Positions 45,917 through 59,021 of a stretch of 64,000 nucleotides of DNA are shown here, piece after piece (the stretch's first letter is position 1; the number at the start of each line of letters is the position of its first letter). This stretch comes from Labyrinthula sp. Ha. Its lineage: Eukaryota > Sar > Bigyra > Labyrinthulida > Labyrinthulaceae. The notes beneath the pieces are model-generated. The model was not told the origin of the DNA. It saw only the letters and a list, made by a program, of their open reading frames with translations, and made no database searches. The translations under genes and the position numbers were made by a program. The stretch covers positions 1 through 64,000 of the forward strand of contig JAALGZ010000044.1 in NCBI GenBank assembly GCA_015227615.1. Reading direction: 5' to 3'.

Positions 45917-48900
45917 GACTTTGACGTAAACTATGGACATCAACTCCAATTAAATTTTGCGTTATTGCTTTTGTTTGACTTAAATAGATCAATTTCAACC
46001 TAAAACTATTAGTTCAGAGCAGAATTAATAACCATGAGAAATGCGAAGAGTGTTGAGGAAGTTCTCTAGAGTTTTATTTGGAATACTTGAGAAAACAAGA
46101 AGATATAGTAATGAATTCTAAGTAGCACACTGGAGTGTTCCTTCACTCGTTTGGATTATTTTAAGTTTATGAGTATGCTAAACAGGGAAAAGTGAGTACT
46201 GCAATGAACATGAATTATGTGGAAAACAAGAAACTAATTCTCGAATACCATATTGTTGTATGGTTATTTCTGCTATCTGATTCACGATCAAGTTATATAC
46301 ATCAAGGAAATCTCGTCGAGAATATACTAAAAAGGAACTATTGTATTCCAAAGTACAGGAGCTGTATGGCACTTTTAGTGTTTTTGAAAAATTTATGAAC
46401 GCATGCTCTGTTAATAATGATAATTGTAGGTTTTAGTACGATATAACTCATTCAAACATGGTCTATCTTGCAGCTTTTATAGTTTTTGTTGTTACACCTT
46501 TAGATTTCTAAATTAAAAAATAAAGAATGAACTGATTTCCAGATTCCTTATTACTTCCAAAGTTTTGTTTCATCAGTAATGGCTTAGGAAATGAGACAGA
46601 AAAGGAAAAAAATGTAAGAAAGCAATAAGTAGTCATAGAAATGACTTTCCTTTGCCATAAAGTGCAACTACTGTTATTCGCAAGAGTTAGCAACCAGTAG
46701 CAGTGGTAATGTAAACAATATACAAATTACTTTTTGTGCACTATATGCTAAATTAACCAAGGAATATTATTTTCACATTAAGATACTTTCTTTCCCAATC
46801 TGAGCTTAATCTGTATAGACAAGACTGAGAAAAATCAATAGAATTAACTCAAATGTTAAGGCCTTCATCTCTACTGCAGCAAAATTTCTCATATTTTTGG
46901 AATGGGTTTTTCTCAGTTTCTTAGTTTTCAATACTTAGTTTTTATCTTCTCTCTATGTCGAACGAAAACAGTTCTTGAAAACAATTTCTGCAAAAGATGC
47001 AAATTCTTAACTTTTCTATTATTCTTGAAAGAAGTGGAACACAGAACGAGTAAAGATATACTTTATGTAAGTGAAGCTAACGCACAAGAAAACACAATGT
47101 ACAGAATGGTTGAACAGAAAAAGCGGGAATTAGCAACAGGGACTCCTGTATCTGATATAACTTATTTTCCTTGGTTTTTTAATTTGGATATATGCTTTTT
47201 TTCTCATTTGAAGAACATTTTATTCAAATTTTAAGAATTGACAGTCAAGAGTGGCTTGTGTTTCAATTAATAGATTATTGTTGGAGTATTTTCAGACTGT
47301 ATGTAAAATTATAAGAATAGCTTTAATACAACCAACTTTGGATCAAACTTGGGTGAGTTATAATAGTGTGCAGTAAATACCTCACTCAAAGTTTATTCTT
47401 AACACTTCAAGTTTGATAATGTCCATTATAGTACACTACCAATAAATACAAAACAAATATAAAATTGATACGAAGTAGAACCAAAAAAAGTGATGAAAAA
47501 GAAGAGTAGAACAACTAGAATTGAGAGCGAGGATAAAGCTTTTGATGCCTTCATCTTCTTTTTCATTATTGTAAAGGGATATTCTTTGTTGCTATGGTTG
47601 TTCTTGTCTTGTCCCATTTATGATTTACCAGAATTTTTACAATATCTAGAACAAAGAGTTACAGAAGTAGAAATAAATCCAGTGTTTTGGAGAGTATTTG
47701 CTTTGTGATCTCACTCAAAAAACAACCCAACTAAGCTTGCATTGTATGGTTAATAACTAGTAGAATGCTATTGCCGACACCTTGTACTCAAAGAGTTTTA
47801 AAGACTAATCCAAAGTATAAGAGTTGAGATTCTAAGCCACTTGTTTGGAACATTTTTAATATATCTTACGTTTTCATCACAACCACGCTTACATTTAGAT
47901 ATTCTTTAATGTTGTTTGCCCATGATCGTGCTTACTTGTACATTTGTAGTCACTTGGGTGTACTTTTCCATGCCTCTGTTCTAGGTAATTTTCTTCTCGC
48001 TTGTGTTAGACAGCTATAAATTAACACAAACCTGAATTTCATTCAGATTAGCTTATACTTCTTTAATTCGTTGTAATTATTGAAATAGCACAAGTAAAAC
48101 CTCCTGCAAATCCATCAAGATGTGATAACTGATTGTACCGCAGACAGGAAAAGTTTTATGGTCCCAAATTTGAAGTAGGAAACAGTGTTAACCCAGTAGT
48201 TCTAAAGTTCTTGATTACTTTATTATTTGTGTTCTGCCACGCTATATACGCTGATTGCCATTGTACTTCAAGTTAATTTCCTAGCCTTTTTTATTCCAGG
48301 TATCTTTCCCTTATACATGCTCCGCCACTTTCTTATGGTATCCAAATGTTCATGGTAAGCACCTACAGATTTACAAACGCTATAGTATTTAGACCAATGA
48401 GATAGAGATGACTCAGTACCATTCTACCCTAATTTAAGCAATATACCTGCAAAGTTCTAAGACTAACGGTAGCCATCATATAGTTAGTCCATATGTTAGT
48501 CGCGTGCAATATAAACTGCTTTTGCTATCTCTTGTCTCTCTAGAGTCTTTAGTCATCTTTACATTGCTGGCTATACAGTTGTTGATGAAATATTGCCCTC
48601 ACATAGACAAATATGTTCGCTATGGCCTTCATTTCTGTACACCCTTGGTGTGTCTTAACCATAGATGACCCACGATATGACGTTTATAGAGCTGCACTTG
48701 GGATGGATGCAATATTTGATCTCTCATAAATTATTTCACAAAGTAGCAAAATTTCAAATTCTATAACAAGAGCAAAACCTAAAATCACTTCATTATCAGG
48801 AACTCTATATGAAGCGACTATTTCCTTGTAGACAATTCATGAGTTGAAAGCCTATAGCGAAATTTTTACACTCACCCAATAGGGATTGGCTGAAAAGTGA

Positions 48901-50952
48901 AGACTTTTCCTTCTATTAATCCTTTGTTTTGGATCAGACATAATAGCTAAAGTATGAACAATGTGGAAATTTAGTAATTATAGTACTTACCCCCCCCCCC
49001 TCAGTATATACATTTTCATCCAAACTTGATCACCAGGTATTAGACTTGATGGTTCATAAAAACAAAATTAGCTACTGTGTCACTAAATGTACTTAGCAAA
49101 CTTATCATTAAAAAATAGACCTAAGAAACTCTATATTCTTTGTTCATGTAAATAGCTATTTCTTGCACACAAAGAACATTTGTTCCTGTGCCTGACGTTT
49201 TTGGCTATCTCTATCTACTTAAATGGAGTCTTTATGCAATGTCTCATTTTTTCTTAATTTTTGGTAGATAACTGGATATTCGTATCTCCGTTTCAATGAA
49301 TTTAGTATGGGTGCGGTAGCAGATCCACTTGATGTTTCAAGTGAATTTTGAGAAGGTTCTTCGGCGACGAAGTGTGAATGAGAAATCTTACAAGAACCTT
49401 AGATCACAACTGATGAAATCTTGTCATCCCACTTAAAAACCCGTCATGTTGCATATTTAATGGAACTTTTACCAATACAACAAATGAAATTTCAATTCTA
49501 AGCCACTACGAAGAAAAAACAGAGTACAGGGTAAACCCTCGGGCTTGCCAAGTAATTGATTCCTGGAATTCTTCCATTACCAAATAAAGGTAAAAATTGT
49601 GCACATATATAAACAACAAGGTATATGTATAGTTTGAGCAATATTAGATTTTTCTTGAGAAGTTTTTAAGAAGTACATAATATTTCAAACGGCGCTCAAA
49701 TTTGGTCATAAATACCTTTCTGAAAATTACAACTTATTTTCTCACTGAGTTTCCAGGGAATCTGAAAGTTTTTCACAATTCTCATATTTAAACAATATTA
49801 TTTGAGCTAGAAGGGGAATTGCTAATCTTTCAATGGAATTTTTTTGGGGCACCACTAAGGCTGCACAAATATCCCAATATTGAACGACAAATTTCCTAGA
49901 CGCGGTAAGTTCTCCTAATAAAGAGTCTCAATCGTCAAGTATAGTTGAAGATACTTAATCTTGGAATATTTCAGGTACAGTCAGTAAGGACTCAAACAGA
50001 AATTAACTTTCCCCCAAAACTTACGTGCTTGAATTTGATAGGGTTTGGTTTTTATTATTTAATCAGTGTTACTAGTCCATCGGGTTCAAGCCAAGTAAAA
50101 GCTAAGATGTTCTTGTTTCCCCCTCCTTCATGTACACCCCGTTTTAAGCGCATCCCACTGTTATTTTCATAAAGCGTCTAAACCGGGACTTACTTAAATC
50201 GATACATCTCAGTGTCTTGTTGGTCTTCAACCAATCAAAGACTTTGCTGTGTTTTTTACTTTCTTGATACGAGGGTTAAAAAGATAGCTTTCCGCACTCC
50301 AGCCAGAAACATACTCAGAATTCTGTAGATCTTCAATAAAGCAACCAAAATGTACAAAAAAAAACATATTTCACCGTTGCCATTCAACTCCTGTGATATG
50401 TCTTCATCTTAATTGCTTGTTGTAGTGGAAAAAAAACGGTCTACCGACCGAATTAGAATAGGCAAGCTGCACTTGTAATTCTTTGCACTCAATGGGAAGC
50501 ATAGAGAATTTTAATCGGAGCGGCTCAAGAAGCCAAGTACTGAAATATTTCATTTTCTAACCATAACATTTTAGAAGACTAAGTATAAATGTGTAGTTAA
50601 ATTCTACATCCCGAATTAGTATTAAGCACATCAGTATAAAATGATACAACTTAGCTTTAAGTGTGTTTAGTTGTTTCTACAAAGAAACTTTTTCTTAGTA
50701 TTGGGAACTTCTTATAATTGCAAAAGGATAAAGCTATTCACCCGTAATTATGTATCCACTAAAGTATCAATCTGATAAGATCATTTTTTATTAAGCTATC
50801 CAATCAAATGCTTGAATATCCCACTTGAGATAGTAAAAATAGTGTAACTTAATTGGCTAAATCAACGAATCAAAATCAACTGTAGATTCCCAAAAAGAAG
50901 CAGAACCAAAAGGACAAATAAACAAGTAAAGCATCCTTATCAGAATTTTCCA
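45917..50952. other. Gene desert
   Basis: No gene I can support over 5 kb. Short open frames at 46902-47234 and 47490-47708 have patches of protein-like sequence (SEANAQENTMYRMVEQKK; LPEFLQYLEQRVTEVEINP) that might be exons or relics of a small membrane protein, but I cannot join them. An 11-base C run lies at 48990-49000. Confidence 0.45.
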
Positions 50953-51420
50953 ATGGTGTATTACAGTGGTCCAAAAAACGTAGGGAAAGTGGTTGCAGTT
51001 AGTGGATTTTTTGATCCTCTACATTACGGTCACATCCAATATCTCCAACTGGCAAAATCCATAGCAAATCAAGAAGGAAAGGGGACGCTGTGGGTGATTG
51101 TAAACTCAGACAAGCAAGCAAAGAACAAAAAAGGTCAAGCATTTATGCCATGCTCTGAAAGAGTTAAGATGCTAAGATCTCTTCAAGTTGTTGATGCAGT
51201 TATGGAAGCTCCTGATAGTGATCACACAGTCTGTCAAGCGTTAAAGGCGATAAATCCGGATATTTTTGCTATTGGATTAGATGAAGGTCCAGAATATATG
51301 AAAGAAGAAAAGGAAACTTGCAGAGATTTGAATATACAGGTTATCTGTCCATTAGGAGCTCGAGTACAATCTAGTTCATGGTTAATTGAGAGGAGCAAGA
51401 AATCAAAGGAAGGGAAATGA
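50953..51420 (+). CDS. Cytidylyltransferase-like nucleotidyltransferase
   Basis: A 155-residue, single-domain protein of the HIGH-type nucleotidyltransferase superfamily that joins CMP or AMP to a phosphorylated small molecule. The signature GFFDPLHYGHIQYL is at about 18-31. VIVNSDKQAKNKKG follows, then FMPCSERVKML, and near the end the VQSSSWL block that closes this family. This short stand-alone form, with NSD, FMP-ERVKML, PDIFAIG and VQSSSWL, resembles enzymes of archaea, bacteria and large DNA viruses (RfaE2- or glycerol-phosphate-cytidylyltransferase-like) more than eukaryotic CCT or ECT. The substrate is not determined. It has no intron and stands alone between two deserts, so a transferred origin is possible. 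Confidence 0.82.
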   Translation: MVYYSGPKNVGKVVAVSGFFDPLHYGHIQYLQLAKSIANQEGKGTLWVIVNSDKQAKNKKGQAFMPCSERVKMLRSLQVVDAVMEAPDSDHTVCQALKAINPDIFAIGLDEGPEYMKEEKETCRDLNIQVICPLGARVQSSSWLIERSKKSKEGK

Positions 51421-51796
51421 TTTTTTGGCTAAGCATTAATTTATCTTGTCGATTTAATTGGAGAGGTTCTTTAGAATCTACATTTCTTGAAAAACTTATT
51501 TTTCTCTATGAATAACTTCATCTAGTGATACATTACTTCATTAGAATATTGCACTCCTGTCCCTGAATAGAGACTGCCATCTAGATTCTTGTTCAGATTG
51601 TAAACAAAATTTTCGAAAAAATGAAAGCAATATTGATTGCATAATTTATTAGTTGTATATTTTTCTTAAGAGTTTCTTGTTTTGAACATAGTTTTGCATT
51701 TTGTTTTTGGTTTGTTTAGAATAGGTGATAAGAAATAATAGAAACACAGTATGGCATTACTACAGTTACTCTATCACAAGGTGAAGTTTTTGGTAT

Positions 51797-52027
51797 ATGT
51801 CAAACCATAAGAAAAAACTACGTAAGAAATGTCAAGTAGAGGAAATCGAACTCCTTCTCTGTTATAAAAAACGAGGATCATTGATATTTAACAATTGCAG
51901 GGTAAAATCAACTATTCTTAGTAAATTTCAGGAACAGCAACGAAAATTCGGTAAATGCATAAAATTTGGAACTTATGACAAAAAAGAAACAGATGAAAAT
52001 AAAAATAAAAGTATAAAAGAAAGCTAA
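51797..52027 (+). CDS. CMC1-like twin CX9C mitochondrial protein
   Basis: Two exons, 51797-51901 and 51932-52027, joined across a 30-nt intron, give 66 residues with a perfect twin CX9C motif: CQVEEIELLLC, then CREQQRKFGKC. The layout C-x9-C-x-K-x2-G...C-R-x8-C matches CMC1, a cytochrome c oxidase assembly factor of the mitochondrial intermembrane space imported and oxidised through Mia40. Left unspliced, the second pair would be CX19C. An upstream ATG (51751) joined through a 31-nt intron is possible, but its acceptor, AAG, is unlike the others. The stop overlaps the stop of the convergent gene by a few bases. Confidence 0.72.
   Translation: MSNHKKKLRKKCQVEEIELLLCYKKRGSLIFNNCRVKSTILSKFQEQQRKFGKCIKFGTYDKKETDENKNKSIKES
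51902..51931 (+). other. 30-nt stopless intron in the CMC1-like gene
   Basis: GTAAAATCAACTATTCTTAG followed by TAAATTTCAG. Its length is a multiple of three and it contains no in-frame stop, so only the restored CX9C spacing and the GT...AG ends reveal it. Confidence 0.65.
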
Positions 52028-52431
52028 ACCACAAAAGTGAATTTTTTCCTGCTTTTGGAATACTCACCAGATGTTTTCCGGTCTTTAGCTTCTTGATAAC
52101 TCCTTAGAGTCTGATTACGTCTTTTTTGTGTTTCTTGATCTTTTACTACTGCTTTTAATTTTAACCTCTTTTTCCATTCCATATCTTTCTGTTCCTTAAC
52201 TCTAATTGTTCCAAAACCTTTTATATGTTCTCTCCAAATAGTTTCAAATCTTTTCATAAATTGTCGTACACTTGCATCTACAGCAGGATCAATCTCCCTC
52301 TTCGGAATTCGTTTCCACCGATCATCAACTTTTCTATATCGAGGGACATAGGAGAATGGAATAAGAACACTTTCGCGTAAGAGATCTTTCCGTATTCTTC
52401 TAATGTTTGTCTTCGTCTGAATCTTAACCAT
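52024..52431 (-). CDS. Small basic protein, unknown
   Basis: 135 residues from the ATG at 52431; the frame continues upstream to a GTG but without another ATG. Very rich in Lys and Arg, charged throughout, with one aromatic patch (LIPFSYVPRYRKVDDRW) near residues 22-38 and a helical Lys/Glu-rich second half. The Arg-rich first 20 residues could serve as a mitochondrial targeting sequence, and the overlapping neighbour is a mitochondrial assembly factor, so a mitochondrial ribosomal or RNA-binding role is a guess. I recognise no domain. Confidence 0.6.
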   Translation of the reverse strand: MVKIQTKTNIRRIRKDLLRESVLIPFSYVPRYRKVDDRWKRIPKREIDPAVDASVRQFMKRFETIWREHIKGFGTIRVKEQKDMEWKKRLKLKAVVKDQETQKRRNQTLRSYQEAKDRKTSGEYSKSRKKFTFVV

Positions 52432-55400
52432 CTCTTTCTCTCTTCTTTGCTCAGTCCGCTTGTTGCAGAATGTATCAGAAAACACAAAAAACCCGTTCCG
52501 TTATTTTGGTAGCATTTGCTCAATGCCCTAACAAGAATTACCTTTCACATAAAATCCCAGCAAAGTGAATACCAATAAGGTAAATATATAGAGGTATAAA
52601 ATAATTCATAGAGCTTACAATTAATTAATCATAATGTACATATTTTCACCCTGCATAAACAGTTCCTTTCGCTCAATTAAGCAAGAGCAAACTGTTAGTG
52701 TCAAGAGCATCCCTTTACAGTTCATTAATACAAGGAAACCAGTGTTTACTAGACTAATTTCCAAAAAACTTATGGACATGTATGAAACTATTGTTATAAA
52801 TACCCGTTTACAATAAATGCTAAAAAATGTTCTTGGTATTGTTGATACATAAGAGTTACCCTTGTCACTTGGGCAGATTTGGACTAGCTCATCATGAAAT
52901 GTCGATAACCTAACTATATCAAGACCAAGACTCTTAAGTGTCAATATGATCCAGGGGTTGTTCTACTAAGAATTTTTCACTCATCTCAGTTGGGCATCCT
53001 CCATGTTCATTCTCGTCATTGTCACAAGGCTTCATTTCTTAGACATGTCCTTCAAAAGTAGGACTAGTTTAAGGAATTTTTTCCGTTGAAATGAATTTAA
53101 AATTCTACAGTCTTGTATTTTAGCTTGTTTCGAGTTGTACTATGTGAGTTTCCCTAAGTAGATCTCTTTTGGCTATTGTTTGTACTAGCTGGAAGTGATT
53201 TAGTGGAATCATTGCGGACGAAAACTCGACTAAAGTCTAAGTGTCAACCGAAAACCTTGATTATGTCTGTATAAGATAACTGTCTAAAATTCTCAAATTT
53301 AACTGGTAGAATTAAATATTTCAATTAAGTATACATAAGATTAATGTTGCTACATCTCGAACAAAAGGAGTCTTTTGAGCAAAAGTTTTGATAAGTTATA
53401 CTAACTCATAGATGTTAGGTTTCAATTTTTTTGTTGCTTTGTAGAAGACTTTTAAATGATGCAGCCTTAGTACAACTTTTCAAGAAGGACTTTATAATGT
53501 TCTATACATCATCCTTTACAAAAAGTCTTTTAACCGCTTACAATAAATAATAACCTTATAGTTCAGCAATGTGTATAGTTTAAACTACTCTTTTAACACT
53601 GGCGATATGAATGCAAGAGTTATCAGAATATACACCTTTTGTAAGATAATAAATAATTTTAAGGTTAAACAGTACAGCTCACGCAACATATTATGATTCA
53701 TGAGAGTAATATTCTGGGAGATAGTTCCGGGAAAATATAGACTTAATGTAGAACTATTTACAAATTTGGATACAAAAGACATGTAGTTGATGGAGGATAA
53801 GTAATAGCTACCCCCTGTCGTGTTTTAATGAGCTCTACTATTTTTTCAGGCTTAGATTTGAAATGTCAGTATTGTTTATCTAATTTTATTTGTCTACGAC
53901 TTTGCCCTGTGTTGCCTCGGTAATTTTTGTAGAAAAAACCCGGATCCCCGCATCGAATCGCAAATTTAGTAGAATTTATGCTTTTATATTTAAATTCGAA
54001 CAATATTTTCTCATACTATATACTTTCAAGTAGGAGTAAAATCAGCCTAGTAGTTGCTTCTTCGTTTAAGCAACCTTGAGTCTAGTTGCACTAAACCTTC
54101 TCGAAAGTTGTGATACAACTCATCAAGATTACACAGAGACATTCACGGATTTGGGGTATTTCGGTTTTTTCTAAATACAGGTTTTTGAAAATTTATCAAC
54201 AGCTTGCTATTCTATATTTTCAAAAATCTGCAAATATTTCCCACTTAAATATTGTTTGGATAAAAGTGTTTTAGATATCCTAGAATGAACAGAGAAGCAA
54301 AGGTGGTTTAAATGCTGATTCTAATGGCCAAACTCTCAAAAAATAGTTTTGTTTAAAAAACTTAAATTCAAAATTCTAGGGAGTTTCTCAAATAAAAATA
54401 AATAAATATGTAGTTTTTGTTGTAAATTTTGTCTAAGCATTCTCAGTTCGATAATATTAGCAAGAACTAAGTGTGTTATAATAAGGAATAAATTAGATTT
54501 CTTTATTTATTCCTAAATAGATCTTGGCTGATACAACATCCCTTAGTTATAAAGGCTTATAAACCCAAACTATGGTAGGAGAACATTGTTCATACATATA
54601 TGAATTAGGATTGCTAGTAGAAAAAAAGCATAGAGTTCTGAAAGAACCAAAAATTTGTACCGAAATACTTCAATAAAAAAGTTAAACGTATATACTGAAA
54701 TAAAGTGTCGGCAATAAGTTATAATCGACAAAAACGTTGTTTGCTGAAAGGAGGCATGCATCAGGAGGAACAAAGCTATAGACAATAGAACCACTATGAA
54801 GATGCTTATAAGACTCTATTAAGGTACTTTGGAGCTCCAATCAAATGAATACAATTGGCCCTGGTGTTTGAAAAGCAACGTATTCTTTATAAAGCTTAAT
54901 GAAAAGGGAGTAAGAGTTTTATTATGTACAATGTTGGATCAACTACGTACTAGTCCTGCCATTTTTTAGAGCTAGAAGGCAAATGTGCGTTGCCATGTGT
55001 AAAATTAATGTATTATAAACTAACAGATATATTTATTCTTACTGTTATTTATATTAAGCTTTTAATTTGATTATTAGTTCGTACAGTCCTTGAACAGCTA
55101 TCAATATTAGGAGCAACTATAGTGTAATTTTAAAGTGTTTTCCTCAGAAAATAAGCCAAGGGTTATCTGATGTGGAATGAAAATGAGAAAGTAATAATCT
55201 ATTATTCCAAGAAGTATTTGCCATGATGTCGTAAAATAGGATCCCTTAACATTTTTCTATCTTCAATAAAGCACATAGACTCCAACCAAATACAGTAGTT
55301 CATCTCACTCATACTACCATACAGCTATTTTCAGCTTACTACATAAACCATGGAATCCAGGTGCATTTACACCAGTCACAACAATGACAACTGTGACAGA

Positions 55401-57150
55401 AAGAACAGTCTAACATAAGTGTTGTTTTCGCATTATTTAATGAGAAAAGCTCAACAATGTTCTAATTTCCCTTTCAAATTATTCAAGTTACACCTATAAA
55501 CCTTAATAAATTGCACTATTAGAGGAAGATCGTTCATTTTGTAGATAATAATTTATCATAAGTCCTTAGCCAAAGACCAAAGTATGGATTCTCGGAATCT
55601 TCATTGATATAGTAAATCTATGGTTCACACCGGTAAAACTGATAAAACTACTTAAGATGCTGGGAAACTGTACACAGATTAATAACATCTAAAATATGAG
55701 AGAGCCACTGATTAGAAGTGGATCATTCTTTTTTATGCTGCACAGTTGAGGATCCCCCGCTTTGTTCGTGATATATATATATATCACTAAGAGAACTTCT
55801 AAAGAAATTTCATTTGATTTAATAAGAACTACGGGTGCTCATTTGATCACTTAGAGAATCAAAATAAGGCTGACTTAAGTATTTGAAAATCAAGAGAAGT
55901 CCTTATTTGCTTTTAAAATGCACTTGAGTCCCCCAGTAACTGATAAGAGATGCTTTAATAAATAAACTATGGTTTTTAATGACATCAAGATATTATTTAC
56001 AACATCATCGGATAGTTAAAATGATATTAGTGTTCTCATGCAGAAGTATCAAGATTTCTCGTTGAAACATTTTCAAAAAATTAATGTATACTAGAGATGA
56101 ACAATTCAATCCACATCGCAGATGAAAACATAAAGTGCATTCACATTAGTACGCAGCTTTAATTCCAATTATGAACTTTTGCTCTTTTAAAAATGATGAC
56201 TGTTCTATTACATAGCGGCCACAGAGAAACTCCTATCAGAATGAGTAGTCACTACTCCTCATTTTTATGCGGTATACTATTTTTTTAGCAGATTAATATA
56301 TCCTGGCAGGTTAGCTTGGGACAATGATAGAATATCTTTTATTTCAAGCTTAGCTACATATCGATCTATTTACTCTTAATTAAAAAAAAAGATATCTGTA
56401 CAAAGTAAGAAGCCTAAAAAGGTCGTTCCATGTCATGAATGAAACTTCGGAACTCGAGAAAAGAATATCCAGATGTTCAAGAACAAATGTGGCTTCATAT
56501 CTAAGCTACATAAGAAAACAACAGAAAACTATCTTCGCTTAAAAGGAATTTTATTTTTCTATTATTACTTCTGATCTCCCCAAAACTTCTATACAAAGCT
56601 TTCTTCAATCACCTTTTAAGTTACATTTATGAAAACCACCACTATTAAACGAGAACCTTCCAATTATTTTCTTAAGCCAGCCATAGGAAGCCCTTACAAT
56701 TCTAAAAGGCATTTGATCATAGGGACCAATTATTATCCGTAGGATGGACATAAAGACTGGACGGAGAGATTGTTAGAAAAAATCATGTGGATTGTAGAAG
56801 AATTACAAATATGAAGGATTGTTTGATTATGCTAGTTATTCAAATTGAAGGAGACAAGGACCTTCCTACCAGAAATATGGGTATGTTGGGTGATGAATTA
56901 CGTAGGAAAATAAGTTTACTTAAGTCTATATGATCTGAGTCAGCAGCTTTCTAAACAAGACAACATCATTATTATACTTTTTTTCCAAGTGATTTCTTCC
57001 TCTCTTAAATTTTTCTGAAATCTAGCTCTACATGGGTCATCCTTGTGATTCATAATTATGCCACTTAATTTTTCTTCGGGAGCTCAAGAGAATTCGGACT
57101 TTAACTCTTAGAGAGTCCTTTAAAGGCTGTCACAGTAGATTGATGCCCAA
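52432..57150. other. Gene desert
   Basis: About 4.7 kb without a gene I can support. It includes a short palindromic AT run (GTGATATATATATATATCAC, 55768-55787). Confidence 0.5.
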
Positions 57151-58490
57151 GCTGCACGATTCAGTTTCAAAACTTAGTTTTGGGACAACAGATGCTTTCA
57201 TCTAGTCTAACCTGTAAGGTTGCTGTATCTGGTTACTTTGTTTAATGTCTTGGTCTTGTCCGGGGATATGGAGATATCGTGTAGTCGTAGAGATTATATT
57301 CTGTCAACTGCTCTCTAGGTGATAAAGCCAATGGATTTAGATTTGGAAAACATAACCCCTGAAAAGATAAATAAATTCAACCTCTTACCTAGCGAAGAAA
57401 CTAGTTTACTCCTTTTGTTAAGCTCATTAAGGTTGCACTGTAAATTGAAACAGATCCTTAGCCGACTAAATATGTACTTTACCATATTTCTATTAAGACA
57501 GTAACTTAGATTATAATTTAGCAAAACCAAGTTGGTTTTAATTGCCATTCGAACACTTTGGATTTAAGGCAATTATATACTTTGGACTTAAGCTGATTTG
57601 TACTTTCCTGATGAAAACTCTAAATCTATACTTTTACGTAATTCGACCATAATTAATTCTTGCTGTCAGACAGCATGATTAGTACCTAAAATAATTTCCC
57701 CCAACAACTACGAACGATATGGCTGTCTAACCTACCATCCCTATTAAATCTATTAAGTATCATATATCTTTAAGGTGCTCGAGTAGACTCTTGTACATAT
57801 TTTTAGTTATGGGGAATACTCGCAAACTAATCCTGAGGCAAGTGAAAGTTAGGCCATCAGAGGCACTTCCAAAGTTAATGTTGACTTCAGGTTTCGAAGG
57901 AACCATATTTAGGAGATTTCAAATCATGACTCGCCTTGTTGTTTGCCTATTTTTATGTCATGACACTGCGGCATGTTCATCACCATGGAGTGAGCTTGCT
58001 GCACATTGTAGTCGTAAATGATTAAGCTTCCGCTTGCCCCCATCCTGCAGATATAGCGAACTGGACTCGTTCCTTGACTATACAGAGAGGTTAGCTGCAA
58101 GAAAGGTTCCTCTTATAAAACATTGTTCTGCATTTCACTCTAGGTATAGCATAGAGAATGTCGCCTCACCTCTAAAAGAGCAATGAGACGAATTAATCGA
58201 GTATCACATTCTACGTAATATTTTACACCCGTCCTTCATTCCTTCAAATCATAGAAGACATACAGTGTCTTAGATGGTTCTATCCTGTATCATATGAAAA
58301 CAAGGGCTAGAATAAACCAACAGTGTACCACAACTAATTAATGTTTCAGTGTATTTAAGGAGTAGTACTTTTGAGGGTACCTTGAATAGTCTGAGAAAAT
58401 TAGTTCTGGAAAGAAAAATAGTACCTACCATGTTGCAATCATCCCTCTGAAAATATGGTATCATATATTTGTCACTTTTCTCTTTCTAGC
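57150..58490 (+). mobile_element. Possible Ty3/gypsy retrotransposon fossil
   Basis: A plus-strand stretch of about 0.6-1.3 kb keeps a protein-like reading with blocks reminiscent of gypsy reverse transcriptase: a region like SPLKEQ-DELIEYHILR near 58170-58215, resembling the segment before the catalytic core, and one like TFEGTLNSLRKLVLERKIVP near 58365-58430, resembling the segment after the YIDD box. It is broken many times and looks old. No LTRs were found and both ends are uncertain. Confidence 0.3.
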
Positions 58491-59021
58491 TTTCTTCAAA
58501 TAAATGAGTATACTTTATTGCGCAATCGCTTTCCCGAAAGTGATTTGCTGAAGAGTAACATAAGCCATAAATGTATAACCAAATAACGAAATAAATGAGT
58601 TATTGGAAGAGGAAAGACAACAATAATCAAAATTGTTGCTTCTGCTAAGCGAAAGTTCTTGCTAAGAACACCCATGAAGCACTTTTCATCTAGGCAGTGG
58701 GATAAACTAAAGGTCTATATAGAGCTCATACGTCTTTGAAAGGGGGTAAGGAACAGACTACCAGGTGAATAGTGGTGTTCTGAGTGTCAAGAAGAAGTTG
58801 CTGTAACCGGTTATAGTGCCCCACACATTACCAGTTCCTCATGGCACCAACATAGAACATCTAAGCTTGGAACTATTTCAGCTAGTTGGCAGAGATTACA
58901 TCTTAATCTTGTTTCCCCAGAATGAAAAGACACTGCTGCAAATAGGAAAAATAGAGTAAGAAAAACAATTCTTTACTAACGCGAGGCCTTTCTACGACTG
59001 GCACTTAAAAAATTGAAGACA
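58491..59021. other. Spacer before the transporter gene
   Basis: No gene recognised in these 530 bp. They could hold further remnants of the upstream fossil. Confidence 0.4.
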
